In this document: in pieces, positions 7,199 through 14,218 of the stretch | Position numbering within the stretch: position 1 is the first letter of the stretch | How the letters are laid out: every line of letters starts with the position of its first letter | From: an uncultured Solobacterium sp. | GTDB lineage: Bacteria; Bacillota_I; Bacilli_A; Erysipelotrichales; Erysipelotrichaceae | Direction: 5' to 3' | Assembly: GCA_900547815.1 (NCBI GenBank) | Contig: URHY01000048.1 | Coordinates: 1 to 16,763, forward strand | DNA: 16,763 bases | Notes under the pieces: generated by a model | Told to the model about the DNA's origin: nothing | Database searches by the model: none | The model's input: only the letters and a program-made list of their open reading frames with translations | Position numbers and translations under genes: made by a program

Positions 7199-8605
7199 AT
7201 GAAACAATTTATGGATAAAGACTTCTTATTGACAAATGAAGTCGCTAAGGAATTATTTTTTGATGCTGCAAATACAATGCCAATTGTAGATTATCATTGT
7301 CATATTGATCCAAAAGAAATTGCTGAAGATCGTAAATTTGAAAATATCACGCAAGTATGGCTTGGTGGTGACCACTATAAATGGCGTCAAATGCGTTCAA
7401 ACGGAGTGGACGAATACTATATTACGGGAGATGCACCCGATCGTGAAAAATTCCAGAAGTGGGCAGAAACTCTTGAAAAAGCCATTGGAAACCCATTATT
7501 TCACTGGTCTCACTTGGAACTTCAAAGATATTTTGGATATCATGGTGTATTAAATAGTAAAACAGCGGAAGAAGTTTGGAACTTATGTAATGAAAAATTA
7601 CAACAAGATGATATGAGTGTGCGTAACTTAATTAAAAACTCAAATGTTAAATTATTATGTACTACAGATGATCCGATTGATGATTTACATTGGCATAAAG
7701 TGATTAAAGCGGATGAAACATTTGATGTAAAGGTACTTCCTGCTTGGCGTCCAGACAAAGCTATGCGTATCAATAAACCAGAATTTGCCGACTACATGAG
7801 CCAATTGGCAACTGTTTCTGAAGTTGAAATTCATACTTTTGAAGATATGAAAAAAGCGATCATCAAACGTATGGAATACTTTAATGAATTAGGATGTCTA
7901 GTAAGTGATCATGGCTTGGATTATGTGATGTATGCTCCAGCAAGTGCAGAAGAAATCGAAAAAATCTTTGAAAAAGGATTGAATCACGAGGCTGTTACCG
8001 CATTCGAATGTGATCAATATAAGACAGCATTCTTACTATTCATTGCAAAAGAATACAAACGTTTAGGTTGGGTAATGCAGTTGCACTATGGTTGTAAACG
8101 TGACAACAATACAACCATGTACAATAAGCTAGGACCAGATACGGGTTATGATTGTATTTCAAATTTTGCGCCTGCAGACCAACTTACAAATATGTTGGAT
8201 GCGATCAATGAAAATGGTGGATTGCCAAAAACAATTTTATACAGTTTAAATCCTGGTGATGATGAACTCATTGGTACAGTACTTGGATGTTTCCAAAATA
8301 GTGATGCGATTGGAAAGATTCAACAAGGATCAGCTTGGTGGTTTAACGACAATAAAACGGGTATGGAAAAACAAATGACATCTTTGGCAAATTTAGGATT
8401 ATTAGGTAATTTCTTAGGTATGTTAACAGATTCAAGAAGCTTCTTGTCGTATTCAAGACATGAATATTTCCGCCGTATCATGTGTAACTTAATTGGCACA
8501 TGGGTAGAAAATGGAGAGTATCCTTATGATAAAGAAAACTTAACTGAAATCGTTAAGGGTATCTCTTACAACAATGCCGTTCGTTATTTTGGTTTTGATT
8601 TATAA
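7199..8605 (+). CDS. uxaC: Uronate isomerase (glucuronate isomerase)
   Basis: The 468-residue amidohydrolase-fold enzyme is of standard UxaC length. The strand-1 metal ligands are H33 and H35 in VDYHCHIDP, and a late conserved stretch, TDSRSFLSYSRHEYFRR (410-426), contains D411, typical of UxaC. It converts D-galacturonate to D-tagaturonate and D-glucuronate to D-fructuronate, the entry step of the pathway. AAGGAAGG precedes the ATG, 17 bases after dctM, so it is the last gene of the regulator-transporter operon. The stop TAA is followed by an in-frame TAG. No sign of disruption. Confidence 0.95.
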   Translation: MKQFMDKDFLLTNEVAKELFFDAANTMPIVDYHCHIDPKEIAEDRKFENITQVWLGGDHYKWRQMRSNGVDEYYITGDAPDREKFQKWAETLEKAIGNPLFHWSHLELQRYFGYHGVLNSKTAEEVWNLCNEKLQQDDMSVRNLIKNSNVKLLCTTDDPIDDLHWHKVIKADETFDVKVLPAWRPDKAMRINKPEFADYMSQLATVSEVEIHTFEDMKKAIIKRMEYFNELGCLVSDHGLDYVMYAPASAEEIEKIFEKGLNHEAVTAFECDQYKTAFLLFIAKEYKRLGWVMQLHYGCKRDNNTTMYNKLGPDTGYDCISNFAPADQLTNMLDAINENGGLPKTILYSLNPGDDELIGTVLGCFQNSDAIGKIQQGSAWWFNDNKTGMEKQMTSLANLGLLGNFLGMLTDSRSFLSYSRHEYFRRIMCNLIGTWVENGEYPYDKENLTEIVKGISYNNAVRYFGFDL

Positions 8606-8613
8606 TAGTTTTT

Positions 8614-8646
8614 GAGAGAATTTTGATTCAAGGTTCTCTCTTTTTT
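8614..8646 (+). terminator. Intrinsic terminator of the uxaC operon
   Basis: The stem GAGAGAA (8614-8620) pairs with TTCTCTC (8634-8640) around a 13-base loop and is followed by six T. It starts 8 bases after the uxaC stop. Confidence 0.85.
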
Positions 8647-8650
8647 AGTG

Positions 8651-8669
8651 TCATAATTTAAAAATATGA
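8651..8669. repeat. 19-bp quasi-palindrome, copy A
   Basis: TCATAATTTAAAAATATGA is the most distal of three copies upstream of the Fic gene. The ideal form is TCATAATTT-n-AAATTATGA; this copy has a perfect left arm and one mismatch in the right arm. Confidence 0.6.
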
Positions 8670-8697
8670 CACTTTTTCGATTGAAATGAAGTCAAAA

Positions 8698-8715
8698 TGA
8701 GTCAAGTCTGACTCA
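8698..8715. repeat. Inverted repeat TGAGTCA/TGACTCA
   Basis: TGAGTCA-AGTC-TGACTCA has two 7-bp arms around a 4-base centre, between copies A and C of the 19-bp repeat. A further TGAGTCA occurs at 8791-8797, overlapping the start of copy B. It may be a second binding site in the Fic upstream region; no regulator can be named. Confidence 0.4.
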
Positions 8716-8743
8716 AAGCGGGGTAAAAAAGCATAAAAAGGTG

Positions 8744-8762
8744 TCAAAATCTGAAATTATGA
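8744..8762. repeat. 19-bp quasi-palindrome, copy C
   Basis: TCAAAATCTGAAATTATGA has a perfect right arm (AAATTATGA) and a degenerate left arm. It lies 93 bp downstream of copy A and 51 bp upstream of copy B, counted start to start. Confidence 0.55.
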
Positions 8763-8794
8763 ACCAAAACACACTAAAAAAGCAGTGAAATGAG

Positions 8795-8813
8795 TCAAAA
8801 TTTAAAATTATGA
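8795..8813. repeat. 19-bp quasi-palindrome, copy B, over the -35 region of the Fic promoter
   Basis: TCAAAATTTAAAATTATGA has a perfect right arm and one left-arm mismatch. It covers the place where a -35 box would lie, ahead of the extended -10 at 8824-8832, so a bound protein would directly affect initiation. Confidence 0.6.
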
Positions 8814-8823
8814 TACTTTTATG

Positions 8824-8832
8824 TGGTAAAAT
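8824..8832 (+). promoter_or_regulatory. Extended -10 promoter of the Fic gene
   Basis: TGGTAAAAT is an extended -10 box (TG-n-TAAAAT) 29 bases upstream of the Fic ATG. No good -35 box is visible, which is tolerated by extended -10 promoters. The same TGGTAAAAT string occurs upstream of two other transcription units in this window (3193-3201 and 15171-15179). Confidence 0.55.
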
Positions 8833-8861
8833 AATGTAAACAAAGTCAGGAGGCAGAAAAA

Positions 8862-9941
8862 ATGACACCTTTTAGTGCAAATTTATATCCGGTGAATTAT
8901 AAGATGGATAAAGACTTATTAAGATTATTGTCTCAGGCAAACGCGAAATATACGGAGTATAAGATTAAATTACAGACTTTGGATTTTGATTCAAAATATT
9001 TTTTAGATTCAATTTTGTTGAGTGAGAGTTTGAAATCAACTCAAATTGAAGGTACACAGATATCGCAAGATGAAATGTATTATTTAAAATATATGGAAGA
9101 AACGGATGATAATAAAGAGATTCAAAATTTAAAGAAAACTGTGGAATATGCATATAAGAAAATTGATGATGGAAAAGATATAGATTTTGAATTGGTGAAT
9201 ACAATGCATAGGCTTTTATTGGACAGTGTTCGTGGTTCTAAAAAGAAGCCAGGTCATATTCGTACAACTCAAAATTGGATTGGTCCTAAAGGAGCGGGTA
9301 TTGATAATGCGATATTTATTCCTCCAGCACCAGAAAATGTATACAGATTATTAGAAAATTTATATGAATATATGAATGATGAGTTTATCGATCCGTATTT
9401 AATTAATGTGGCATTATCTCATGCGCAATTTGAAACGATTCATGCATACTCAGATGGAAATGGACGACTAGGAAGAGTATTGATTCCTATTCAAATGGCA
9501 AGGTTTGAACAAGATAAACCAATATTATACATGTCGGAAATATTGGAATTGTATAAACCTGCATATCAGTATAATCTAATGGAAAGTCGTAAAGGGAACT
9601 ATTTAGGGTACATTAAATTTTTCCTTCAATGCGTAGTAGATCAGTGCAATAGCTTTATTTATAAAATGAATGAAATAGATAGAATCTACAAGGAAGATAT
9701 GGCAAAAATGGAAACGATTCATAGTGCAACACTATATAAGATTATGCCAATTATTCTTTCTCAAGTTGTATTTACTAAAAAAGAATTAGAGGATATGACA
9801 GGATTATCAAAATCAACAATCAATCGTACGATTCAGAAGATGGAAGAATTAAATGTAATTTCATACGATGATTCTGTTCGCAAAAAGAGTTATTGTTACA
9901 CAAGTGTATATAATGTGTTTGTTGGAAAAAGAAATTATTAA
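8862..9941 (+). CDS. Fic-family protein (AMP-transferase), class II with C-terminal winged helix
   Basis: The 359-residue protein has the Fic active-site motif HAYSDGNGRLGR (194-205), fitting HxFx(D/E)GNGRxxR with Tyr for Phe; H194 is the catalytic histidine. The N-terminal segment carries an inhibitory helix motif S59-x3-E63-G64 (STQIEG), which defines class II, where the glutamate blocks ATP binding within the same protein. The loop GAGIDNAIFIPP (144-155) fits the target-positioning flap. Residues about 295-355 form a winged helix with a recognition-like TGLSKSTINRTIQKMEEL. Such proteins usually AMPylate a target or themselves; the target is unknown. AGGAGG lies 8 bases upstream of the ATG. 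It is a single-gene unit without an adjacent antitoxin gene, consistent with built-in inhibition. Confidence 0.93.
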   Translation: MTPFSANLYPVNYKMDKDLLRLLSQANAKYTEYKIKLQTLDFDSKYFLDSILLSESLKSTQIEGTQISQDEMYYLKYMEETDDNKEIQNLKKTVEYAYKKIDDGKDIDFELVNTMHRLLLDSVRGSKKKPGHIRTTQNWIGPKGAGIDNAIFIPPAPENVYRLLENLYEYMNDEFIDPYLINVALSHAQFETIHAYSDGNGRLGRVLIPIQMARFEQDKPILYMSEILELYKPAYQYNLMESRKGNYLGYIKFFLQCVVDQCNSFIYKMNEIDRIYKEDMAKMETIHSATLYKIMPIILSQVVFTKKELEDMTGLSKSTINRTIQKMEELNVISYDDSVRKKSYCYTSVYNVFVGKRNY

Positions 9942-9985
9942 ATAAAAAGTGTTAAATATAGTTATACTTTCCCCTAGAAAAATGT

Positions 9986-10018
9986 AAAAGATGTTGGAAA
10001 TTTAAACCAACATCTTTT
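9986..10018. terminator. Bidirectional terminator between the Fic and DUF885 genes
   Basis: A 12-bp stem, AAAAGATGTTGG (9986-9997) with CCAACATCTTTT (10007-10018), encloses a 9-base loop. A and T runs on both flanks let it serve both converging genes. Confidence 0.85.
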
Positions 10019-10023
10019 GTGTT

Positions 10024-11772
10024 TTATCTGTTTTCATTGATATATTCATTTACGCTTTGTTTGACAATATTGAAGTTGACTTCACCATATTGTAGCAGGG
10101 CATTATGGAAGTCTGCATTATCAAATTTTGAGTTTAATCTAGATTTGGCATTACTCTTTAAATCTACGATTTGAAGATATCCATAATAGTAAGATAAGAA
10201 TACAGTTGGATTGTCTGCCAATTGATTGTAAATACTTTCTAATCCTTCTGAACCAAACATATCGCCATATTCATTCTTAAAATCATTGAGTGACATACCA
10301 TCATAATGAATGCTGATATCCATTAAGACAATGTATAGATTGGTAAGAATGTTATTCAAATTATAGGCTTCTAATAAGTCTTCATTATTATCTAAATAAT
10401 GTAAAGACATGCTTTCCATATAAGTAGCCCATCCTTCTGACATACCTAGATTGTTGTAGAAGAATTGGATTGGGTATTTTAAATGTTCCTTATTGTATTG
10501 CGCTTGATACATATGCCCGGCAATACCTTCATGAGCTAATGTTTGATAAAGTGTTAAACTTGATGGATCATCACCATAATCACGTTTGTTGTAGCGCATT
10601 TGATAGTTTTGTGAATAATCCAAGGCTGGTGTAATAAAGTAGGCAACAATTCCGCTGACAGATTGATCTTCTGGTAGTGCCTTTAAATCATATTTCATGG
10701 TTTTTACTTCTGGAAAATCCTTTTTATAGTTCTTTTGAAGGCTTTCTAGAATTTGATTTACATCCGTAAAATCCGTTGAAACCGAATCGAGTTCATACGC
10801 AATCATTGGATTGGCTTTATATAGTTTTTGGAATTTAGTGATAGCCGAATTGATTGCGGATTGTGTATTCTTTTTGATGGTTGAAATAGAATCGGTAGAA
10901 CTTGTCGCATTTTCAACTAATACTTCATAGTATTTCTTACCATTCTTATAGTTCGACAACCCTTGTAAAGGTTGTACTTTGGATTGAAGAGATGTCAATG
11001 TATCTAACATAGCCTGATAACTAGGAAAGAAACTTATATCCATGGCATCTTTGACTTGTGCTTTATAAGATGTTGTTTTTTCTTCATCTAGATTTAAAGC
11101 TTCGATCGAATTATCTAATGCACTTGTGATTGAACTATTCTCTTTATTATTGATGACATCTTGAATATCTTGAATAACAGAATCATAGTCAAACTGTAAT
11201 GTATTCTTATTTGCTTGTTCGTTTGTATATTCCAATACATCATTTGTATAGCGAGGCACATCATTGATTAAAGTAATCAAATCTTGAATATCTTTTTCAC
11301 TTCGTAAAATGTATTCAGAAAAAACAGAAACCAGGCTTTGGTGAAGTCCGCTCATTGTGCTCCAACAATTATTCAAATATTGAAATTTCTTGTTTTCAGT
11401 TTTTAAGCTCAATTCATTCTCATATTTCAATTCATCATAAATGGTTTGTTGCATCTTGTCTAAAGTGCTGCGATTAAACTTGTTTAATTCTTTTTGATCC
11501 TCTTTGATTTCTTCTGTATTGTCCGTATAAAATTCACCAAGACTTACATCTACATTATTAATATCAATACCATAGTCTTCTGGATGTTCGAAGAATTGGT
11601 GCATCGTTGTATAGTCGTTTTCGGCATATTCAACTACCAATTGGTTTGTGTATTTTGTGAAGCCCTTGTTTTCTTTAGCTGCAAACGTATTATCTTGCAT
11701 TGTAGTTGAACCACATGCAGTGAGTGATAATACGGTAAAGCTAATAAATAGTTTTTTGAATGTATTTTTCAT
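10024..11772 (-). CDS. DUF885 family lipoprotein, putative metallohydrolase
   Basis: The 582-residue product starts with a lipoprotein signal (MKNTFKKLF, hydrophobic core, LTAC with Cys20), so it should be anchored outside the membrane. The long helical middle contains many Asp, Asn and Lys residues. The C-terminal part has HEGIAGH (414-420) and, about 26 residues later, EGWATYMES (E446), the pattern of the DUF885 family and reminiscent of gluzincin zinc sites (two His plus a distal Glu). Peptidase activity is inferred from this motif. The start at 11772 is preferred over an in-frame ATG 150 bases upstream because it has GGAGG six bases away, begins the signal peptide, and avoids overlap with xpt. 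It follows xpt with an intrinsic terminator in between. Confidence 0.85.
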   Translation of the reverse strand: MKNTFKKLFISFTVLSLTACGSTTMQDNTFAAKENKGFTKYTNQLVVEYAENDYTTMHQFFEHPEDYGIDINNVDVSLGEFYTDNTEEIKEDQKELNKFNRSTLDKMQQTIYDELKYENELSLKTENKKFQYLNNCWSTMSGLHQSLVSVFSEYILRSEKDIQDLITLINDVPRYTNDVLEYTNEQANKNTLQFDYDSVIQDIQDVINNKENSSITSALDNSIEALNLDEEKTTSYKAQVKDAMDISFFPSYQAMLDTLTSLQSKVQPLQGLSNYKNGKKYYEVLVENATSSTDSISTIKKNTQSAINSAITKFQKLYKANPMIAYELDSVSTDFTDVNQILESLQKNYKKDFPEVKTMKYDLKALPEDQSVSGIVAYFITPALDYSQNYQMRYNKRDYGDDPSSLTLYQTLAHEGIAGHMYQAQYNKEHLKYPIQFFYNNLGMSEGWATYMESMSLHYLDNNEDLLEAYNLNNILTNLYIVLMDISIHYDGMSLNDFKNEYGDMFGSEGLESIYNQLADNPTVFLSYYYGYLQIVDLKSNAKSRLNSKFDNADFHNALLQYGEVNFNIVKQSVNEYINENR

Positions 11773-11791
11773 TAGAATCCTCCGAATTTTT

Positions 11792-11820
11792 AAAAAAATG
11801 GACTGATTATTCATCAGCCC
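11792..11820 (-). terminator. Intrinsic terminator overlapping the end of xpt
   Basis: On the minus strand GGGCTGAT (11813-11820) pairs with ATCAGTCC (11800-11807) around a 5-base loop, followed by seven T after one A. The hairpin contains the last codons and stop of xpt. It lies only 20 bases upstream of the DUF885 start, so expression of that gene needs read-through or a promoter inside xpt. Confidence 0.75.
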
Positions 11821-12379
11821 ATGTAATTTTCTTATTCTTAACACCTGCAATAGATGCCAACGCCAAAAGGTCATATCCCTTTTCGACAATATATGCATGC
11901 CCTTTTTGGAAAGCTTTTTCAATCACCATGCCAACACCAACAATTTCAGCTTGTGCCTGCGCAATTAAGTTTTCTGTTCCCTTGAACGCTTCACCATTTG
12001 CCAAGAAGTCATCAATGAATAAAACTTTATCGCCTTTTTTTAAGTATTCTTTTTCAATACAAATTGGATATGTTTTATTCTTTGTGAAAGAGAAGACTTC
12101 CGCAAATGCTGGATCGATCATTGTGCTTGGTTGTGTTTTCTTGATGAAAATCAATGGCACATTCAAACGAATGGCAGTTGCGAATGCTGGGGCAATACCA
12201 CTAGATTCGATGGTTACTACTTTTGTGATGCCTTTGTCTTTAAAGTGTTCATAAAATTCATTTCCCATTTCATCTACTAAAGAACAGTCAATTTGGTGAT
12301 TTAAAAAAGCATCCACCTTTAATACTTCATCATTGATAAAATGTCCTCTAGTCTCGATTGCGTTTTTCAGTGCTTTCAT
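11807..12379 (-). CDS. xpt: Xanthine phosphoribosyltransferase
   Basis: The 190-residue enzyme is of normal Xpt length. It salvages xanthine with PRPP to give XMP. The type I phosphoribosyltransferase PRPP-binding loop is VLFIDDFLANGEA (119-131), and the IESSGIAPAFATAIRLNVPLIFIKK region (58-81) matches Xpt. The start overlaps the 3' end of the upstream CNNM/CBS gene by 32 bases in another frame, with AGGAAGGAAAG upstream of the ATG, so translation is probably coupled. Firmicute xpt genes commonly carry a guanine riboswitch; here the upstream DNA is coding and none is present. Confidence 0.93.
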   Translation of the reverse strand: MKALKNAIETRGHFINDEVLKVDAFLNHQIDCSLVDEMGNEFYEHFKDKGITKVVTIESSGIAPAFATAIRLNVPLIFIKKTQPSTMIDPAFAEVFSFTKNKTYPICIEKEYLKKGDKVLFIDDFLANGEAFKGTENLIAQAQAEIVGVGMVIEKAFQKGHAYIVEKGYDLLALASIAGVKNKKITWADE

Positions 12380-13538
12380 TTTGCTTTCCTTCCTCTTTTC
12401 GTTTTATTTGTACAATAGTTTGTCCGATACGATGATTCTTTACTTCCTTAACATATACATCCATTAAGTCTAGATTGACTTTAAAATGTGAACCTTCATC
12501 AGGGATTTGTCCATAATGATTTAGGATGTATCCACCAAACGTGTCACAATCCTCATCTTCTAATGAAATGCCTAAAGCTTTTTCGACATCTTCAATGTCA
12601 GCTTGGCCATAGATTCTAAATTGATCTGCATCAATTTGTTGGATTGGATCTGGTTCTTCAATATCATCATCTTCTTGGATTTCACCAAGAAGGGTTTCAA
12701 TAATATCGTGTAAAGTCACGATACCGGTCATTCCTCCGTATTCATCCAGTAAAACCGCAAAGTATACTTTTTTGATTTTCATTTCCTTCAATAAAACATT
12801 GGCCTTCATGTTTTGTGAAATAAAGAAAGGCTGATCCATTGCTTTATTGATGACATTATCTTGTTCAATCGAATCTAAACGGAAATAATCACGTGTATCT
12901 AGAATACCTACGACATCATCATTATCCTCATCACATACAGGGTATAATGTGTGACGATTTTCTAGAATGGTCTTTTTCCATGTTTCTTTATCATCATTTA
13001 AATATAGACAAACAACTTCACTTCGATGTGTGCAAATTTCTTCAACGGGTGTATCATCAAATTCAAATAAGTTTTCAATAAACTCCTTTTGACTTGGCTC
13101 AACTCCACCACCGTTGATAACTTCATAAATATCTTCTTCAGAATAATCTTCTTGTTCTTTTTCTACTTCAAAACGCAAGAAGAAAGTAAATGGTGTAAAT
13201 AAGGATTGAATGCCTTTCGCAATAGACATAAATGTTTTTTCAAACTTGTCTGAATGAGCATTCGCAAATTTTCTTGGTAATAAATCACTCAATAAAATAT
13301 ATACATACACCAATAGAAGTACGACTACATAAAGTAATGGACCATGGATCAAAGATTGTAAATAGATTACGCTCATCACAATGCCAAATACTTCCATGCA
13401 TAGAGATAACCATTTTAATGTAGCTTGATATTTATAAGAATCATCTTCGATTTCTTTGTTTGTAGAAACGATGCTGCTTGTCATTGAAAACAAGATGTTT
13501 AGAATAAATGTAAATAAAATTAAGATGGGAAGGCTCAT
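12348..13538 (-). CDS. CNNM/CBS/CorC-HlyC domain membrane protein (hemolysin family)
   Basis: The 396-residue protein has three or four N-terminal membrane segments (about 3-25, 45-62, 67-86), with SDLLPRKFANAHSDKF (84-99) corresponding to the conserved GE(L/I)xPK region of CNNM domains. A CBS pair follows (about 165-290; VGILDTRDYF and GIVTLHDIIETLLGEI), then a CorC/HlyC domain (about 300-382). CNNM proteins are linked to magnesium or cobalt homeostasis; the role here is inferred. The membrane domain is shorter than usual. The ATG at 13538 has AGGAGGG upstream, but a preceding 17-codon frame overlaps it (13535-13588) and looks like a normal N-terminus of this family. The gene may therefore be split or use an upstream reading frame. 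Confidence 0.88.
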   Translation of the reverse strand: MSLPILILFTFILNILFSMTSSIVSTNKEIEDDSYKYQATLKWLSLCMEVFGIVMSVIYLQSLIHGPLLYVVVLLLVYVYILLSDLLPRKFANAHSDKFEKTFMSIAKGIQSLFTPFTFFLRFEVEKEQEDYSEEDIYEVINGGGVEPSQKEFIENLFEFDDTPVEEICTHRSEVVCLYLNDDKETWKKTILENRHTLYPVCDEDNDDVVGILDTRDYFRLDSIEQDNVINKAMDQPFFISQNMKANVLLKEMKIKKVYFAVLLDEYGGMTGIVTLHDIIETLLGEIQEDDDIEEPDPIQQIDADQFRIYGQADIEDVEKALGISLEDEDCDTFGGYILNHYGQIPDEGSHFKVNLDLMDVYVKEVKNHRIGQTIVQIKRKEEGKQNESTEKRNRD

Positions 13539-13588
13539 ATTAACCCTCCTAAACTATACTGTAACGGGACTGAATCATCCGGATTCAT
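13535..13588 (-). CDS. 17-codon upstream ORF overlapping the CNNM/CBS gene start
   Basis: The frame encodes MNPDDSVPLQYSLGGLI and stops at TGA, which overlaps the next gene's ATG as ATGA. It has its own AAGGAG ten bases upstream of its ATG and contains the AGGAGGG used by the next gene. It lies wholly within the leader downstream of the promoter at 13619-13647. It may be a coupling leader peptide. It may also be the original N-terminus of the CNNM protein displaced by a frameshift, since an acidic MxPDxS start before TM1 is common in that family as I recall it. Confidence 0.5.
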   Translation of the reverse strand: MNPDDSVPLQYSLGGLI

Positions 13589-13618
13589 GAAACTATCACT
13601 CCTTCATTAATACCCATT

Positions 13619-13647
13619 ATCATACACAATTTAAAGGCTTTTTTCAA
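13619..13647 (-). promoter_or_regulatory. Promoter of the CNNM/CBS-xpt unit
   Basis: Read on the minus strand, TTGAAA (13642-13647), a 17-base spacer and TATGAT (13619-13624). The predicted start near 13612 leaves a leader of about 75 bases that contains the 17-codon ORF. Confidence 0.7.
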
Positions 13648-13657
13648 TGTGATAAAG

Positions 13658-13685
13658 AAAACAACCAGAAAAATCTGGCTGTTTT
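13658..13685 (-). terminator. Terminator of the small CBS-pair gene
   Basis: AAAACAACCAGA (13658-13669) pairs with TCTGGCTGTTTT (13674-13685) around a 4-base loop, with T-rich sequence beyond it on the minus strand. It starts 4 bases after the stop of the CBS gene. Confidence 0.8.
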
Positions 13686-13689
13686 AAAA

Positions 13690-14106
13690 TTATAGATATT
13701 TACTTGCGTTATTCATTAAATATTGAATGATGGATTGTCGTGTCACAATACCAATAAAGATCTGGCGATCATCGACTACGGGTACGAAGTTTTGTTTCAA
13801 AGATTGAGCGAACAATTGATCGACTGGAACATCGATTTGAACTGGTGGCGTAAAGTCTCCACGAATCAGTTCACGAATCTCCATTTGTTCTAGATCTTCT
13901 TTATGAATTGAAGGATGGTCTAATAAGTACCAAAGAAAATCCCCCTCTGTAATGGTTCCTACATAAACCCCTTCCTTATTAATAATGGGCATCGCTGTAT
14001 ATTTGTGCTTGCGCATGAGAGCGAGTCCATCTTCTACACTGATATTATCATATAAATATTTAACACTATTTTTAGCCTTCAGAAAAAAGAATACATTTTC
14101 CTGCAT
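13690..14106 (-). CDS. Small cytoplasmic CBS-domain pair protein
   Basis: The 138-residue protein consists almost only of two CBS motifs. The first is about residues 15-65 (YTAMPIINKEGVYVGTITEGDFLWYLLD) and the second about 75-132 (FVPVVDDRQIFIGIVTRQSIIQYLM). CBS pairs bind adenine nucleotides; stand-alone Firmicute proteins of this size include the c-di-AMP receptor CbpB/DarB, which shares the layout and the second-motif style, but I cannot prove orthology. GAGGTGA precedes the ATG. It is a separate unit with its own promoter and terminator, divergent from pyrE. Confidence 0.85.
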   Translation of the reverse strand: MQENVFFFLKAKNSVKYLYDNISVEDGLALMRKHKYTAMPIINKEGVYVGTITEGDFLWYLLDHPSIHKEDLEQMEIRELIRGDFTPPVQIDVPVDQLFAQSLKQNFVPVVDDRQIFIGIVTRQSIIQYLMNNASKYL

Positions 14107-14133
14107 TGTCTATCACCTCAGCATTATACTACC

Positions 14134-14162
14134 ATAATATTTATCATTTAAAAATCATACAA
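14134..14162 (-). promoter_or_regulatory. Promoter of the small CBS-pair gene
   Basis: Read on the minus strand, TTGTAT (14157-14162), a 17-base spacer and TATTAT (14134-14139). A second TATAAT lies closer to the gene (14123-14128) with a poorer -35 match. Confidence 0.5.
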
Positions 14163-14185
14163 TTATGGGAAATTGTGCAGAAGTG

Positions 14186-14194
14186 TGATAGAAT
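14186..14194 (+). promoter_or_regulatory. Extended -10 promoter of pyrE
   Basis: TGATAGAAT is an extended -10 box 24 bases upstream of the pyrE ATG, with no strong -35 box. The short leader leaves no room for a PyrR-type attenuator. Confidence 0.4.
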
Positions 14195-14218
14195 TTTTAT
14201 AAAAGTGGAGGCAAGAAA

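Noticed and set aside
8651..8813. CRISPR array from the three 19-bp repeats
   Set aside because: The repeats are short, unevenly spaced (93 and 51 bp) and degenerate, and no cas genes are nearby.
8862..9941. Fic gene as half of a toxin-antitoxin pair
   Set aside because: The inhibitory SxxxEG motif is inside the same protein (class II), and no small partner gene lies next to it.
11773..11922. 50-residue N-terminal extension of the DUF885 lipoprotein
   Set aside because: It overlaps xpt, would bury the signal peptide, and the ATG at 11772 has GGAGG at proper spacing.
11760..12254. 164-codon plus-strand open frame opposite xpt
   Set aside because: Composition is that of reversed xpt codons; xpt on the other strand has clear catalytic motifs and a ribosome binding site.
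13539..13612. Purine or magnesium (M-box) riboswitch ahead of the CNNM/CBS-xpt unit
   Set aside because: The leader of about 75 bases is too short for an M-box and lacks the guanine aptamer core; most of it is the 17-codon ORF.
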